Source: PALSA-911 sp963743035 (GTDB taxonomy: Bacteria > Pseudomonadota > Alphaproteobacteria > Acetobacterales > Acetobacteraceae). From it: DNA of 64,000 bases. The position numbers and the translations under genes were made by a program. The stretch spans positions 186,001 to 250,000 of the forward strand of contig CAVUOB010000003.1 in assembly GCA_963743035.1 (NCBI GenBank), read 5' to 3'. The notes under the pieces are model-generated. The model was given only the letters and a program-made list of their open reading frames with translations, did no database searches and had not been told where the DNA came from. Positions 8,360-16,790 of this stretch are shown piece by piece; within the stretch, counting starts at the first letter, position 1, and every line of letters begins with the position of its first letter.

Positions 8360-9385
8360 ATGAAACGTTTCTGCCTCCTCGCCCTGCTGCTGTTCGCGGC
8401 GGCCCTGTCTCCGGCGGGCGCCGCCCGGGCCGGCACGCTGGACATCGTGAAGTCGCGCGGCAGCCTGAATTGCGGCGTGAATATCGGCCTGGCCGGCTTC
8501 TCCATGCCCGACAGCAAGGGCGTCTGGCGCGGCCTGGACGCGGATTTCTGCCGCGCCATCGCCGCCGCCGTGCTCGGCGACGCGGAAAAGGTGAAGTTCG
8601 TGCCGCTGACGTCGCAGAACCGCTTCACCGCGCTGCAATCGGGCGAGGTGGACGTGCTGATCCGCAACACCACCCAGACCTTCGTGCGCGACATCTCGCT
8701 CGGCATGCGCATCGCCGGCGTGACCTTCTATGACGGCCAGGGCTTCGCCACCAAGAAATCGTCCGGCGCGAAGAAGGTCGCCGACCTAAACGGCGCGACG
8801 GTGTGCATCCTGCAGGGCTCCACCCATGAGCTGAACATCAACGATTACTTCCGCGAGCACAGCCTGACCTTCCAGCCCGTGGTGGTGGAAACGCCGGACC
8901 AGATGATGGCCGCCTTCCAGTCCGGCCGCTGCGACGCGGTGACGCAGGACAGCTCCAACCTCGCCTCGCTCGGCGCCTTCGCCACCGCCAACCCGGAGGA
9001 ATGGCTGATCCTACCGGAACGGATCAGCAAGGAGCCGCTCGGCCCGATGGTCCGCCGCGGCGACGAGGAATGGCTGGCGCTGGTGCGCTGGGTGGTGATG
9101 GCGACGATCGAGGCCGAGGAACTCGGCGTCACCCAGGCCAATGCCGACAAGATGCTGGCCGAAAGCCAGTCCCCCGCGGTGCAGCGCCTGCTCGGCAAGA
9201 GCGGGGATTTCGGCAAGGCGCTCAGCCTCGACAATTCCTGGGCGCTGGCGGTGGTCCGCCAGGTCGGCAATTACGGCGAGATCTACGAACGCAATGTCGG
9301 CCAGCAGAGCGCGATGAAGCTGGCGCGCGGCACCAACGATCTGTGGACCCGCGGCGGGCTGATGTACGCCATCCCGTTTCGTTGA
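8360..9385 (+). CDS. Amino-acid ABC transporter substrate-binding protein (AapJ/BztA-like)
   Basis: The 341-residue protein has a cleavable signal peptide (MKRFCLLALLLFAAALSPAG..ARA). The body is a family 3 solute-binding fold: GSLNCGVNIGLAGFSMPD, WRGLDADFCRAIAAAVLGD and EVDVLIRNTTQTFVRD closely resemble the general L-amino acid binding proteins AapJ and BztA. The expected partners aapQMP are not adjacent, since the next gene is an NTF2-like protein. It is therefore an orphan or works with a distant permease. The ATG at 8360 is chosen because the signal peptide begins exactly there. Confidence 0.9.
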   Translation: MKRFCLLALLLFAAALSPAGAARAGTLDIVKSRGSLNCGVNIGLAGFSMPDSKGVWRGLDADFCRAIAAAVLGDAEKVKFVPLTSQNRFTALQSGEVDVLIRNTTQTFVRDISLGMRIAGVTFYDGQGFATKKSSGAKKVADLNGATVCILQGSTHELNINDYFREHSLTFQPVVVETPDQMMAAFQSGRCDAVTQDSSNLASLGAFATANPEEWLILPERISKEPLGPMVRRGDEEWLALVRWVVMATIEAEELGVTQANADKMLAESQSPAVQRLLGKSGDFGKALSLDNSWALAVVRQVGNYGEIYERNVGQQSAMKLARGTNDLWTRGGLMYAIPFR

Positions 9386-9415
9386 AAAACAAACTATAGC
9401 CGAGGGAGGACGCGG

Positions 9416-9997
9416 ATGACCGATATCCGCCTGGAGGACCGCATCGCCATCGAGGACACGCTGCACCGCTATATCCGCGGCGTGGACCGGCGCAACTGGG
9501 ACCTGGTGCGTTCGGCCTACCACGCCGACGCGTATGACGATCACGGTGGCTACAAGGGCGATATCGACGGGTTCATCGCCCACCTGATCCGCCGGCATGC
9601 GGCGATCGAGCAGTCGATGCACGTCGTCGGCAACAAGGTGTTCGAGTTCATCGGGCCCGACGCGGCGCTGGTGGAAACCTATTTCGTCACCTACCAGCGC
9701 CTCTCGCCGGCGGCGGGCGAGGCGCGGCTGGCCTATCTGCGCGGCCAGCCGATCGGCCCGGACCAGGCGGTGGAGACCGAGGTGGTCGGACGCTACGTGG
9801 ACCACTTCACCCGCCGCGACGGCGCCTGGCGCATCGCCCACCGCACCGTGGTGGCGGAGGTGCTGCGCGGCACCCCGGCGCCCGCGGGCGGCGGCCTGGC
9901 GGCGCACTGGGCGCTGGCGACCCGCGACGGCAACGACCCGATCGAGCGCAAGCGCGCCGAGCTCGGCCTGCCCCGCCAGTGCCCGCCCCTCCAGTGA
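9416..9997 (+). CDS. NTF2-like / SnoaL-like domain protein
   Basis: The 193-residue protein starts MTDIRLEDRIAIEDTLHRYIRGVDRRNWDL, the typical opening helices of the SnoaL-like NTF2 fold. Later segments TEVVGRYVDHFTRRDGAWRIAHRTVV form the characteristic C-terminal strands. Such proteins are small cone-shaped enzymes (dehydratases, isomerases, ring-hydroxylating accessory subunits) or ligand-binding proteins. A good GGGAGGA lies before the ATG. It precedes and nearly overlaps an MFS transporter gene, suggesting one transcript for uptake and handling of a small organic compound. The substrate is unknown. Confidence 0.83.
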   Translation: MTDIRLEDRIAIEDTLHRYIRGVDRRNWDLVRSAYHADAYDDHGGYKGDIDGFIAHLIRRHAAIEQSMHVVGNKVFEFIGPDAALVETYFVTYQRLSPAAGEARLAYLRGQPIGPDQAVETEVVGRYVDHFTRRDGAWRIAHRTVVAEVLRGTPAPAGGGLAAHWALATRDGNDPIERKRAELGLPRQCPPLQ

Positions 9998-10038
9998 GCG
10001 TGCTGGCCGACGCCGGGCGGGTGGCGCCGGAGGAGTCC

Positions 10039-11214
10039 ATGCCGCTCTGGCCGCTGCTGGCCACCCTGGCGGTGCAGACGCTGGCGACCATGGCGGTGTT
10101 CTCCCTGCCCGCGGCGGCACCGGAGGTGGCGCGCGACCTCGGCGTCGATGGCGGGCTGGTCGGGCTGTTCGTGTCGATGATCTACGGCGTCTCGGTCGCC
10201 TCGGCGATGTTCTCGCCGGGGTTCATCCATCGCTACGGGGCGGTGCGGGTCAGCCAGGTGATCCTGGTCTCCGCCGCCGCGATGCTGGCGATCACCGCCG
10301 GCGGCACGCTGGCCTGCATCGGGCTGGGCGCGCTGGCGATCGGCGTCGGCTACGGCGCCACCGCGCCGGCGGCGACGCATCTGCTGGTGCCGCAGACGCC
10401 GAAGCGGATCTTCAACATGGTGATGTCGATCCGCCAGATCGGCGTGCCGCTCGGCGGCATCCTGGGCGCGCTGGTCGTGCCGCCGCTGGTGCTGGCGTTC
10501 GGCTGGCGCTGGGCGATGGCGGTGCAGGTGGTGCCCGCGCTGGTGCTGGCCGCGCTGCTGCAGATCCCGCGCCGGCGCTGGGACGCGGATGGCGATCCCG
10601 GCTACCGGATCCTCGGGCGCGGCCTGCTCAACCCGCTGCGCCTGCTGGCCGAGGACGCGGCGATCCGCCGACTGTCGGTGGCGAGCTTCGTCTATTCCGG
10701 CATCCAGCTCTGCTTCATCGCCTTCATGACCGTGCATCTGACCGGCGCGGCCGGGTTCGATCTGCTCGGCGCCGGGCGGGCGCTGGCGGTCTATCAGATC
10801 GCCGGCGCGGTCAGCCGTCCGGTCTGGGGCTGGGTGGCGGACAAGTTCCTCTCGCCCAGCCGCATGCTCGGGCTGCAGGGCCTGATCATGGCCGGCGCCT
10901 CGGTCGCCTCCGGCGCCTTCGGCCCGGCCTGGCCGGTATGGCTGGTGCTGACGGTCTGCGGCATCGCCGGCGCGACGGCCAGCGGCTATACCGGCCTCGC
11001 CTTCGCCGAATACGCGCGCCTCGGCGGCACGCGGCGGACGGAGGCGACGGGGCTCGGCGCGGCGGTGATGTTCACCGGCGTGATGCTGATCCCCTCGACG
11101 ATGGGATTCACGTTGACCGCGACCGGGAACTATATGCTGTGCTTCGCCGCGCTGGCGGTGCTGGCGGCCATATCCGGCGTCGTGGTCGGCGTGCCGCTCC
11201 GGAAGGGCGGATAA
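10039..11214 (+). CDS. MFS transporter
   Basis: About 391 residues in twelve predicted membrane helices; the first is PLWPLLATLAVQTLATMAVFSLPAA. The protein is Gly/Ala-rich and has cytoplasmic basic loops such as RRRW between the halves. The ATG at 10039 has GGAGG five bases upstream and opens directly into helix 1. GTG starts at 9979 or 9994 are in frame, and the latter would overlap the preceding stop by four bases. The direction and substrate of transport cannot be read from sequence. Location suggests an organic anion linked to the NTF2-like protein. Confidence 0.87.
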   Translation: MPLWPLLATLAVQTLATMAVFSLPAAAPEVARDLGVDGGLVGLFVSMIYGVSVASAMFSPGFIHRYGAVRVSQVILVSAAAMLAITAGGTLACIGLGALAIGVGYGATAPAATHLLVPQTPKRIFNMVMSIRQIGVPLGGILGALVVPPLVLAFGWRWAMAVQVVPALVLAALLQIPRRRWDADGDPGYRILGRGLLNPLRLLAEDAAIRRLSVASFVYSGIQLCFIAFMTVHLTGAAGFDLLGAGRALAVYQIAGAVSRPVWGWVADKFLSPSRMLGLQGLIMAGASVASGAFGPAWPVWLVLTVCGIAGATASGYTGLAFAEYARLGGTRRTEATGLGAAVMFTGVMLIPSTMGFTLTATGNYMLCFAALAVLAAISGVVVGVPLRKGG

Positions 11215-11223
11215 TGGAGCACC

Positions 11224-11784
11224 ATGCGAGTATCGCGACGCAGCCGTCTGAGCGAAGCCGACATCGCGGAGTGGGCGAACTACGTGCGCCACGTGCACCT
11301 GCTGCCCGGACGCGCCCGGCCGGAACTGTCCGTTCCCGAACCGCCCGTTCCTGAACCATCGGCGGCGGTCGCGCCGCCGGCGCGCGGCTCGCCGGCAGCC
11401 CCGCCTCCCCTCCCCGCCCCGCGGCCCCGCCTCGGCGGCCTGGTGATCGGCATGCAGCCGCCCGGCGTGGACAACGCCACCTGGCAGCGCTTCCGCACCG
11501 GCAAGCTGACCGCCTCCCGCACGCTGGACCTGCACGGCCGCACCGCCCAGCGCGCCTATCACGCCCTGGTCTCCCTGCTGCGCGGCGCACACGCCGACGG
11601 TCTGCGCTGCGTGGAAGTGATCACCGGCCGCGGCAGCGGTGAGGGCGGCGGCGTGCTCCGCCGCGAACTGCCGCTCTGGCTCAACCTGCCGGACCTCCGC
11701 CCCCTGGTGCTCGCGGCAGCCCACCCCCACGCCGCCAACCCCGGCTCCGTCCGCATCCTCCTGCGCCGGGCCCGCGAACGGTGA
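11224..11784 (+). CDS. Smr/MutS2-type endonuclease domain protein
   Basis: The 186-residue protein has an N-terminal basic helix (RRSRLSEADIAEWANYVRHV), a Pro/Ala-rich linker and a C-terminal Smr domain. That domain has the signature LDLHGRTAQRAYHALVSLL and the loop VITGRGSGEGGGVL. Stand-alone Smr proteins of this kind are conserved in alphaproteobacteria, often beside a Xre regulator as here, and are implicated in nucleic-acid nicking. The gene follows the MFS gene by 9 bases. Its stop codon lies at the edge of the mirror-symmetric element that separates it from the Xre gene. Confidence 0.9.
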   Translation: MRVSRRSRLSEADIAEWANYVRHVHLLPGRARPELSVPEPPVPEPSAAVAPPARGSPAAPPPLPAPRPRLGGLVIGMQPPGVDNATWQRFRTGKLTASRTLDLHGRTAQRAYHALVSLLRGAHADGLRCVEVITGRGSGEGGGVLRRELPLWLNLPDLRPLVLAAAHPHAANPGSVRILLRRARER

Positions 11785-12054
11785 TGCGGGTGGCGCCTTG
11801 GGCGGGCAGGCAAGGCAAGGCCAGGGGCTCTGCCCCCTGGACCCCGCAGCAAGGGACGGTCGTCCCTTGCATCCCTTAGACGGGGTTTGTTGAAGAGGGG
11901 GCGTGAAGCGACGTTGCCGTTGATCGGTTCGCATGCCCCCTCTTCGACAAACCCGCACGAGGGATGCAGGGGATGACTATCCCTTGCGGGGTTCCAAGGG
12001 GCGGAGCCCCTTGGCCTTGCCTTGCCAGCCCGCCCCAGGCAGCCCCCGCATGAC
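11780..12054. repeat. Mirror-symmetric modular palindromic element 2
   Basis: The whole gap between smr and the Xre gene is a long imperfect inverted repeat. Outer arms read GGTGATGCGGG at the left edge and, on the opposite strand at the right edge, GGTCATGCGGG, touching the smr stop and the xre start. Inner modules are AGGGGC..GCCCCCT and AAGGGA..TCCCTT. The central stem GGGTTTGTTGAAGAGG (from 11883) pairs with CCTCTTCGACAAACCC (ending 11954) around a loop of about 32 bases. Related elements recur at six other gaps in this window. Confidence 0.85.
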
Positions 12055-12451
12055 CCCGTTCGGGGCCAGGCTGCGGGCGTTGCGGGCGGAGCGGGGGGTG
12101 ACGCTGAAGCAGTTGGCCGCGGAGTTGCAGGTTTCCCCGGCCTATCTGTCGGCGTTGGAGCACGGCAAGCGCGGCGCGCCGAGTGCCGGGCTGGTGCACC
12201 AGGTGAACGAGTTCTTCGGCCTGATCTGGGACGCGGCGGAGGATCTGGCCGGCCTCGCCCGCCTGTCGCATCCGCGCGTCACCGTGAACACCGCCGGGCT
12301 GACGCCGGAGCAGACCGCGCTGGCGAACCGCATCGCCCAGACCATCCACCGGCTGGAGCCGGAGACAGTGGCGGCAATGCATGCGCTGCTGGACACGACA
12401 ACCCGCCAGCCCAAGCCGCGGCTGCGCCGTGCGGCGGGGACGGAGCGGTAG
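12050..12451 (+). CDS. XRE-family helix-turn-helix regulator
   Basis: The 133-residue protein begins MTPFGARLRALRAERGVTLKQLAAELQVSPAYLSALEHGKRG, a canonical Cro/CI-type HTH in residues 5-60. A C-terminal helical region follows (ANRIAQTIHRLEPETVAAMHALLD). The family is small DNA-binding regulators; this one sits next to smr, an arrangement seen in other alphaproteobacteria. The start ATG at 12050 lies in the outer arm of the preceding palindromic element, and there is no strong ribosome-binding site. The target is unknown. Confidence 0.88.
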   Translation: MTPFGARLRALRAERGVTLKQLAAELQVSPAYLSALEHGKRGAPSAGLVHQVNEFFGLIWDAAEDLAGLARLSHPRVTVNTAGLTPEQTALANRIAQTIHRLEPETVAAMHALLDTTTRQPKPRLRRAAGTER

Positions 12452-12710
12452 GTTGGGGCTTTGCCCCAAACCCCGGCAGGGCTCTGCCCCTCCACCCCGC
12501 AAGGGAACTCGTTCCCTTGACCCATTTCAATTGGTTTGTCGGGAAAGGGGGCATGACGAAGCCGATCAACGGCTACGATGGTTTTGCCCCCTTTCCCGAC
12601 AAACCAGTCCGAGGGCTTGAGCTGCGAAGCAGATCAAGGGGGACGACTGTCCCCTTCCGGGTGCAGGGCAGAGCCCTGCCGGGGTCTGGGGCAGAGCCCC
12701 AGCCTCGCTA
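12450..12710. repeat. Mirror-symmetric modular palindromic element 3
   Basis: This element fills the gap between convergent xre and maoC genes. Both stop codons are TAG and sit in equivalent positions at the two ends. Modules from the outside inwards are GGGGCTTTGCCCC / GGGGCAGAGCCCC, GGCAGGGCTCTGCC / GGCAGAGCCCTGCC and AAGGGAACTCGTTCCCTT / AAGGGGGACGACTGTCCCC. The central stem TGGTTTGTCGGGAAAGG (12532 on) pairs perfectly with CCTTTCCCGACAAACCA (ending 12606), with a loop of about 33 bases. Confidence 0.85.
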
Positions 12711-13187
12711 CGCCGGCCGCTTGCGGATCAGGTAGCGTTGGCGGCCGTCGAGGACGAGTTCCTTGCGTTGGTTGTGGATCGTCGTTGCAAAGCCGATCAC
12801 GCCGGTGCTGCGGTTGGGGGCGAGTTCGTCGATGGTCAGCGCGGGATAGATCGTATCGTTGGCAAACACCGGTTTCAGGAACCGGCTCGATTGTTCGATG
12901 AAGCCGACCAGGCTTTCTTCCACCATATACGGGAACAATCCGGCGCCCGGCGCGGTCTGGATCAGCGCCTGGAAGCCGTGCGCGAGCAGATGCGGCATGC
13001 CGCGGGCGCGGCAGTATTCCACGTCGTAATGCACCGGGTGGTTGTCGCCCGACGCACCCTGGAAGGCCAGGAACACCGCCTCTGTCATCGTGCGGCTGGG
13101 CAGCACGAAGCGTTCGCCGAGGGTGAAATCCTCGAACCAGCGCTGCTCGGGGACCATCCGGTGCGCGGCGGGGTCGAACCCGCTCAT
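12708..13187 (-). CDS. MaoC-like hot-dog dehydratase
   Basis: The 159-residue protein is a single hot-dog domain with the hydratase motif FQGASGDNHPVHYDVEYCRARGM, which matches the MaoC/R-specific enoyl-CoA hydratase signature (Asp and His catalytic pair). These enzymes hydrate or dehydrate CoA thioesters. The start ATG overlaps the stop of the upstream class III CoA-transferase gene by four bases (ATGA), so the two form an operon that activates and then hydrates an organic acid. The specific acid is unknown; mesaconyl- or citramalyl-type substrates would be reasonable but unproven. Confidence 0.9.
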   Translation of the reverse strand: MSGFDPAAHRMVPEQRWFEDFTLGERFVLPSRTMTEAVFLAFQGASGDNHPVHYDVEYCRARGMPHLLAHGFQALIQTAPGAGLFPYMVEESLVGFIEQSSRFLKPVFANDTIYPALTIDELAPNRSTGVIGFATTIHNQRKELVLDGRQRYLIRKRPA

Positions 13188-14374
13188 ACCGCGCCGTCCC
13201 GGTGCAGGGCGGTGATCTGGTCCGGTTGGTAACCAAGTTCCGCCAGGATGGCGTCGGTGGCTTCGCCGAGGCTCTGCACGTCGCCCATCGCCGCCTCCAC
13301 ATCGGTGAAGGTGAACGGCGGCAGCAGCGCGCGCACCGTGCCGGCGGGCGTGCCGATCTCGCGCCAGCGGTCGCGCGCGGTGAACTGCACGTGTTCCCAG
13401 ACGTCCTTGGCGGTGTTCAGCCGGCCATTGGCGATGCCGGCCGTGTCCAGCAGCGCGACGACCTCCAGCGAGGTCTTGTCGGCGAAGAACGCCTCGATGA
13501 TCTCGGTGATCTCCGTCCGGTGCGCGGCGCGCTGGGTGTTGGAGTTGAAGCGCGGGTCGGTGGCGATCTCCGGCCGGCCCAGCACCTTGTTGCAGAACAC
13601 CGCCCATTCCCGCTCGTTCTGCAGGCCGAAGATCACCTGGCCGTCCTTGGTGTCGTGCGCGCCATAGGGCGCCAGCGCCGGGTGGCTGGACGGCGAGCGC
13701 GGCACCGCCGAATTGTCGTAGCCGTGGCGGTAGATCGGATAGGTCATCCACTCCGCCAGCGCGTCCAGCATGGCGATCTTCACGTTGCCGCCCTTGCCGG
13801 TGCGCCCGCGGCGGACCAGGGCGGCGAGGATGCCGGAATGGGCGTACATGCCGGTGGCGATGTCGGCGGCGGAAATGCCGACGCGTGACGGCGTCTCCGG
13901 CGTGCCGGTCACGCTCATCAGCCCGCTCTCGGCCTGGATCAGCAGGTCGTAGGCCTTCTTCTGCGCGAACGGGCCGCTGTCGCCATAGCCGGAGATGTCG
14001 CAGACGATCAGCCGCGGATGGGTGGGCGCCAGCGCCTCGTAGGACAGGCCGAGCCGGGCTGCGGCGCCGGGGGCGATGTTCTGGATCAGCACGTCGGCAT
14101 CGGCCAGCAGCCGGTCGAGGATTTCCCGGGCCGCCGGGTTCTTCACGTCCAGCGTCAGGCTGCGCTTGCCGCGGCTCAGCCAGACGAAGAAGCTGGCCTG
14201 GCCCATGACGTATTTGTCGTAGCTGCGGGCGAAATCGCCCTCGCCGGGGCGTTCGATCTTGATCACCTCGGCCCCGAGATCGGCCAGGTGGCGGGAGCAG
14301 AGCGGCGCGGCCAGCGCGTGTTCGAGCGCGATGACCTTGATGCCTTCGAGCGGAAGTTCGGCTTTAGGCGGCAT
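13184..14374 (-). CDS. CaiB/BaiF (class III) CoA-transferase
   Basis: The 396-residue protein begins LPLEGIKVIALEHALAAPLCSRHLADLGAEVIKIERPGEGDFAR, the classic N-terminus of family III CoA-transferases. It contains CDISGYGDSGPFAQKKAYDLLIQAESGLM, where the Asp in YDLLIQAE is the expected catalytic residue. The family transfers CoA between organic acids without a ping-pong burst, as in formyl-CoA, carnitine and succinyl-CoA:mesaconate transferases. It is coupled to the downstream MaoC gene by a 4-base overlap, so this is a two-gene catabolic operon. Confidence 0.93.
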   Translation of the reverse strand: MPPKAELPLEGIKVIALEHALAAPLCSRHLADLGAEVIKIERPGEGDFARSYDKYVMGQASFFVWLSRGKRSLTLDVKNPAAREILDRLLADADVLIQNIAPGAAARLGLSYEALAPTHPRLIVCDISGYGDSGPFAQKKAYDLLIQAESGLMSVTGTPETPSRVGISAADIATGMYAHSGILAALVRRGRTGKGGNVKIAMLDALAEWMTYPIYRHGYDNSAVPRSPSSHPALAPYGAHDTKDGQVIFGLQNEREWAVFCNKVLGRPEIATDPRFNSNTQRAAHRTEITEIIEAFFADKTSLEVVALLDTAGIANGRLNTAKDVWEHVQFTARDRWREIGTPAGTVRALLPPFTFTDVEAAMGDVQSLGEATDAILAELGYQPDQITALHRDGAV

Positions 14375-14558
14375 TTCCTGGGTGTCTCCGGTTTGCTTTG
14401 CGCCAAGAAAGCGCCCCGGGCGGACGAAGTCAAAACCCCGGGCATGCCGAGCGCCCCTCTAGCGGAAGGCGATGGTTTCGGGGCATGTCAGGATCGGAAT
14501 TCGATGCCGGCGGCGGCGGACGCGCCGGGCTGCCGATGAAGCGGGAGGAGAGACGGGG

Positions 14559-15395
14559 ATGCCCATCCTGACAGGCAAGGCGAAGGTCGCCGGAATTTTC
14601 GGCTGGCCGGTGGGGCATTCGCGCTCGCCGCGGCTGCACGGCTTCTGGCTGGAGAAGCATGGCATCGACGGCGCCTATGTGCCGTTTTCCGTCGCGCCGG
14701 AGAATTTCGCCGTCGCCGTGCGCGGCCTGCGCGCGGCCGGGTTCGCCGGCGGCAACGTGACCATCCCGCACAAGGTGGCGGCGTTCGAGATCTGCGACGT
14801 GGTCGATGCGACCGCTGAGCGCGCCGGCGCGGTCAACCTGCTGGTGTTCGGGGAGACCGGCATCAGCGGCTTCAACACCGACGGCGCCGGCTTCGTGGCC
14901 AATCTGCGCGCCCATGGCGTCGATCCCCTGGCCGGGCCGGCGCTGCTGCTGGGTGCCGGCGGCAGCACGCGCGCGATCGCCGCGGCGCTGCAGGACCTCG
15001 GCGTCAGCGTGAGCGTGACCAACCGCACGCCCGAACGCGCGGAGGTGCTGGCCGGGCTGCTGCCGGGGCTGCGGACCATCCCCTGGGCGGATCGCAGCGC
15101 GGCGCTGGCGGATCATGCGCTGGCGGTGAACTGCACCTCGCTCGGCATGAACGGCCAGGGCGATCTCGGCCTCGACCTGGCCCGTGCGCCGGCCGGCATG
15201 GCGGTGGCGGATATCGTCTATGTGCCGCTGGAAACCCCGCTGCTGGCCCAGGCGCGCGCCGCCGGGCTGCGGCCGGTGGAGGGGCTGGGCATGCTGCTGC
15301 ACCAGGCGGTGCCGTCCTTCGCGGCCTGGTTCGGCGTGACGCCGGTGGTGGATGACGAGCTGCGCCGCTTCGTCGCCTCGGACCTGATGTCCTGA
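14559..15395 (+). CDS. aroE: Shikimate dehydrogenase
   Basis: The 278-residue protein carries GWPVGHSRSPRLHGFWLEKHGI (shikimate-binding serines), NVTIPHK (catalytic lysine) and the NADP-binding GAGGSTRAIAAALQDLG. AroE reduces 3-dehydroshikimate to shikimate in aromatic amino acid synthesis. The ATG has GGAGGAG plus GGGG upstream. An upstream in-frame start at 14472 would add an Arg-rich leader with no family support. It is followed by coaE and dnaQ with 1-base and 4-base overlaps, the standard alphaproteobacterial order aroE-coaE-dnaQ. Confidence 0.95.
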   Translation: MPILTGKAKVAGIFGWPVGHSRSPRLHGFWLEKHGIDGAYVPFSVAPENFAVAVRGLRAAGFAGGNVTIPHKVAAFEICDVVDATAERAGAVNLLVFGETGISGFNTDGAGFVANLRAHGVDPLAGPALLLGAGGSTRAIAAALQDLGVSVSVTNRTPERAEVLAGLLPGLRTIPWADRSAALADHALAVNCTSLGMNGQGDLGLDLARAPAGMAVADIVYVPLETPLLAQARAAGLRPVEGLGMLLHQAVPSFAAWFGVTPVVDDELRRFVASDLMS

Positions 15396-15979
15396 TGCGC
15401 GTGATCGGGCTGACCGGCGGGATCGGGATGGGCAAGTCGACCGCGGCGCAGGCGTTCCGCCGCGCCCGCATCCCGGTCTACGACGCCGATGCCGACGTGC
15501 ACCGCATGTACCTCAAGGGCGGCCGGGCCGTGCGCGCCATCGCTCGGGAGTTTCCGGGCACGGTGGTGGACGGCGCGGTGGACCGGGCGAAGCTGCGCCC
15601 GGTGCTGCAGCAGCCGGAAAACCTGCGCCGGCTGGAGGCGATCGTGCACCCGCTGGTGCATGACGAGGTGCTCCGCTTCATCGCCCGGGCGCGCCGGCAT
15701 GGCGCCCGCGCGGTGGTCATCGACAACCCGCTACTGATCGAGATGGGCATGGCCGACGAGGTGGATCTGGTGGTCGTGGTCTCCGCGCCGCTTTCGGTGC
15801 AGGTGCACCGCGTGCTCCGGCGCGGCCGGATGACCGAGCCGCAGGTGCGCGCGGTGATCGCGCGGCAGATGCCGGACGCGCAGAAGCGCCGGCGCGCCGA
15901 TATCGTGATCCGCACCGGCCTGTCGCGCTATCATACCCTGCGCCAGCTGCGCCCGCTGATCCGGAGCCTGTATCCATGA
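15395..15979 (+). CDS. coaE: Dephospho-CoA kinase
   Basis: The 194-residue protein starts MRVIGLTGGIGMGKSTAAQAFRRARIPVYDADADVH, containing the P-loop GGIGMGKS and the acceptor-binding Asp-Ala-Asp motif. It continues with DNPLLIEMGMADEVDLVVVVSAP. CoaE phosphorylates the ribose 3'-hydroxyl of dephospho-CoA, the last step of coenzyme A synthesis. The start overlaps the aroE stop (TGATG) and the stop overlaps dnaQ (ATGA), so translation of all three is coupled. Length is normal. Confidence 0.95.
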   Translation: MRVIGLTGGIGMGKSTAAQAFRRARIPVYDADADVHRMYLKGGRAVRAIAREFPGTVVDGAVDRAKLRPVLQQPENLRRLEAIVHPLVHDEVLRFIARARRHGARAVVIDNPLLIEMGMADEVDLVVVVSAPLSVQVHRVLRRGRMTEPQVRAVIARQMPDAQKRRRADIVIRTGLSRYHTLRQLRPLIRSLYP

Positions 15980-16653
15980 CCCGTTCCGTGCTGTTCGACA
16001 CCGAGACCACCGGCCTCGATCCGCTGACCGGGGACCGGGTGATCGAGTTCGCCGGGCTGGAACTGGTGAACGACCTGCCCACCGGCGCGTTCTTCCACCG
16101 CGTGATCGACCCGCAGCGCGACATCCCCGCCGATGCCAGCCGCATTCACGGCATGACCAACGCCGATGTCGCCGGCAAGCCGCTGTTTGCCGATATCGCT
16201 CAGGAGCTGCTGGAGTTCCTCGGCGACGCTCCGCTGATCGCGCACAACGCGGCGTTCGATTTCGGCTTCCTGGACGCCGAGTTCCTGCGCGCGGGGCTGC
16301 CGAAGCTGGACCGCTCCCGCATGGTGGACACGCTGGTCCTGGCCAAGGAGCGGTTTCCCGGCATGCCGAACAGCCTGGATGCGCTGTGCCGGCGCTTCGA
16401 GATCGACCTGTCGGCGCGCACCACGCATAACGCCCTGCTGGACTGCAAGCTGCTGGCCGAGGTGTATGTGGAGCTCACCGGCGGGCGGCAGCGCGGCCTG
16501 CTGCTGGCCGAGGACGGCCAGGAGGGGTTTTCCGCCGTCGCCTACAGCCGCACCGGCCCGCGCACGCCGATCCCGGTGGTGGTCAGCGAGGCCGAGCGCG
16601 CGGCGCATGCGGCCTTCGTCACCCGGCTGAAGGAGCCGATCTGGCTCGCCTGA
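15976..16653 (+). CDS. dnaQ: DNA polymerase III subunit epsilon
   Basis: The 225-residue protein has the DEDDh exonuclease motifs LFDTETTGLD (Exo I), LIAHNAAFDFGFLDAEF (Exo II) and THNALLDCKLLAEVY (Exo III). DnaQ is the 3'-5' proofreading subunit of the replicative polymerase. The C-terminal extension after about residue 170 would contact the alpha subunit. It overlaps coaE by four bases. The stop codon is part of the mirror-symmetric arm of element 4. Confidence 0.94.
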   Translation: MTRSVLFDTETTGLDPLTGDRVIEFAGLELVNDLPTGAFFHRVIDPQRDIPADASRIHGMTNADVAGKPLFADIAQELLEFLGDAPLIAHNAAFDFGFLDAEFLRAGLPKLDRSRMVDTLVLAKERFPGMPNSLDALCRRFEIDLSARTTHNALLDCKLLAEVYVELTGGRQRGLLLAEDGQEGFSAVAYSRTGPRTPIPVVVSEAERAAHAAFVTRLKEPIWLA

Positions 16654-16790
16654 AGGCAGGCAGGCAAGGCTGGGCTCTGCCCAGACCCGCCAAAGGGCCG
16701 TCGCCCTTTGGAAACCCCATACGGAGATGACGTCCAGGGCTCGGCCCTGGCGGGTCTGGGCGGAGCCCAGCCTTGCTTGCTGCCTTCAGG
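16649..16790. repeat. Mirror-symmetric modular palindromic element 4
   Basis: This element fills the gap between convergent dnaQ and the M20 gene. The outermost arms are CCTGAAGGCA (16649-16658) and TGCCTTCAGG (16781-16790). Each contains the TGA stop of one flanking gene. Next come CAAGGCTGGGC / GCCCAGCCTTG, the palindromes CTGGGCTCTGCCCAG and CTGGGCGGAGCCCAG, and a CCAAAGGGC..GCCCTTTGG module that faces CCAGGGCTCGGCCCTGG. This copy has only a short unpaired centre instead of the long central stem. Confidence 0.85.

Noticed and set aside
11933..12735. Small open frames across the palindromic elements encoding similar peptides (VSKG..LAG..G..PLAL)
   Set aside because: The similar peptides follow from the repeated DNA itself; frames run through both arms without consistent starts or ribosome-binding sites. 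A translated role would need proteomic support.
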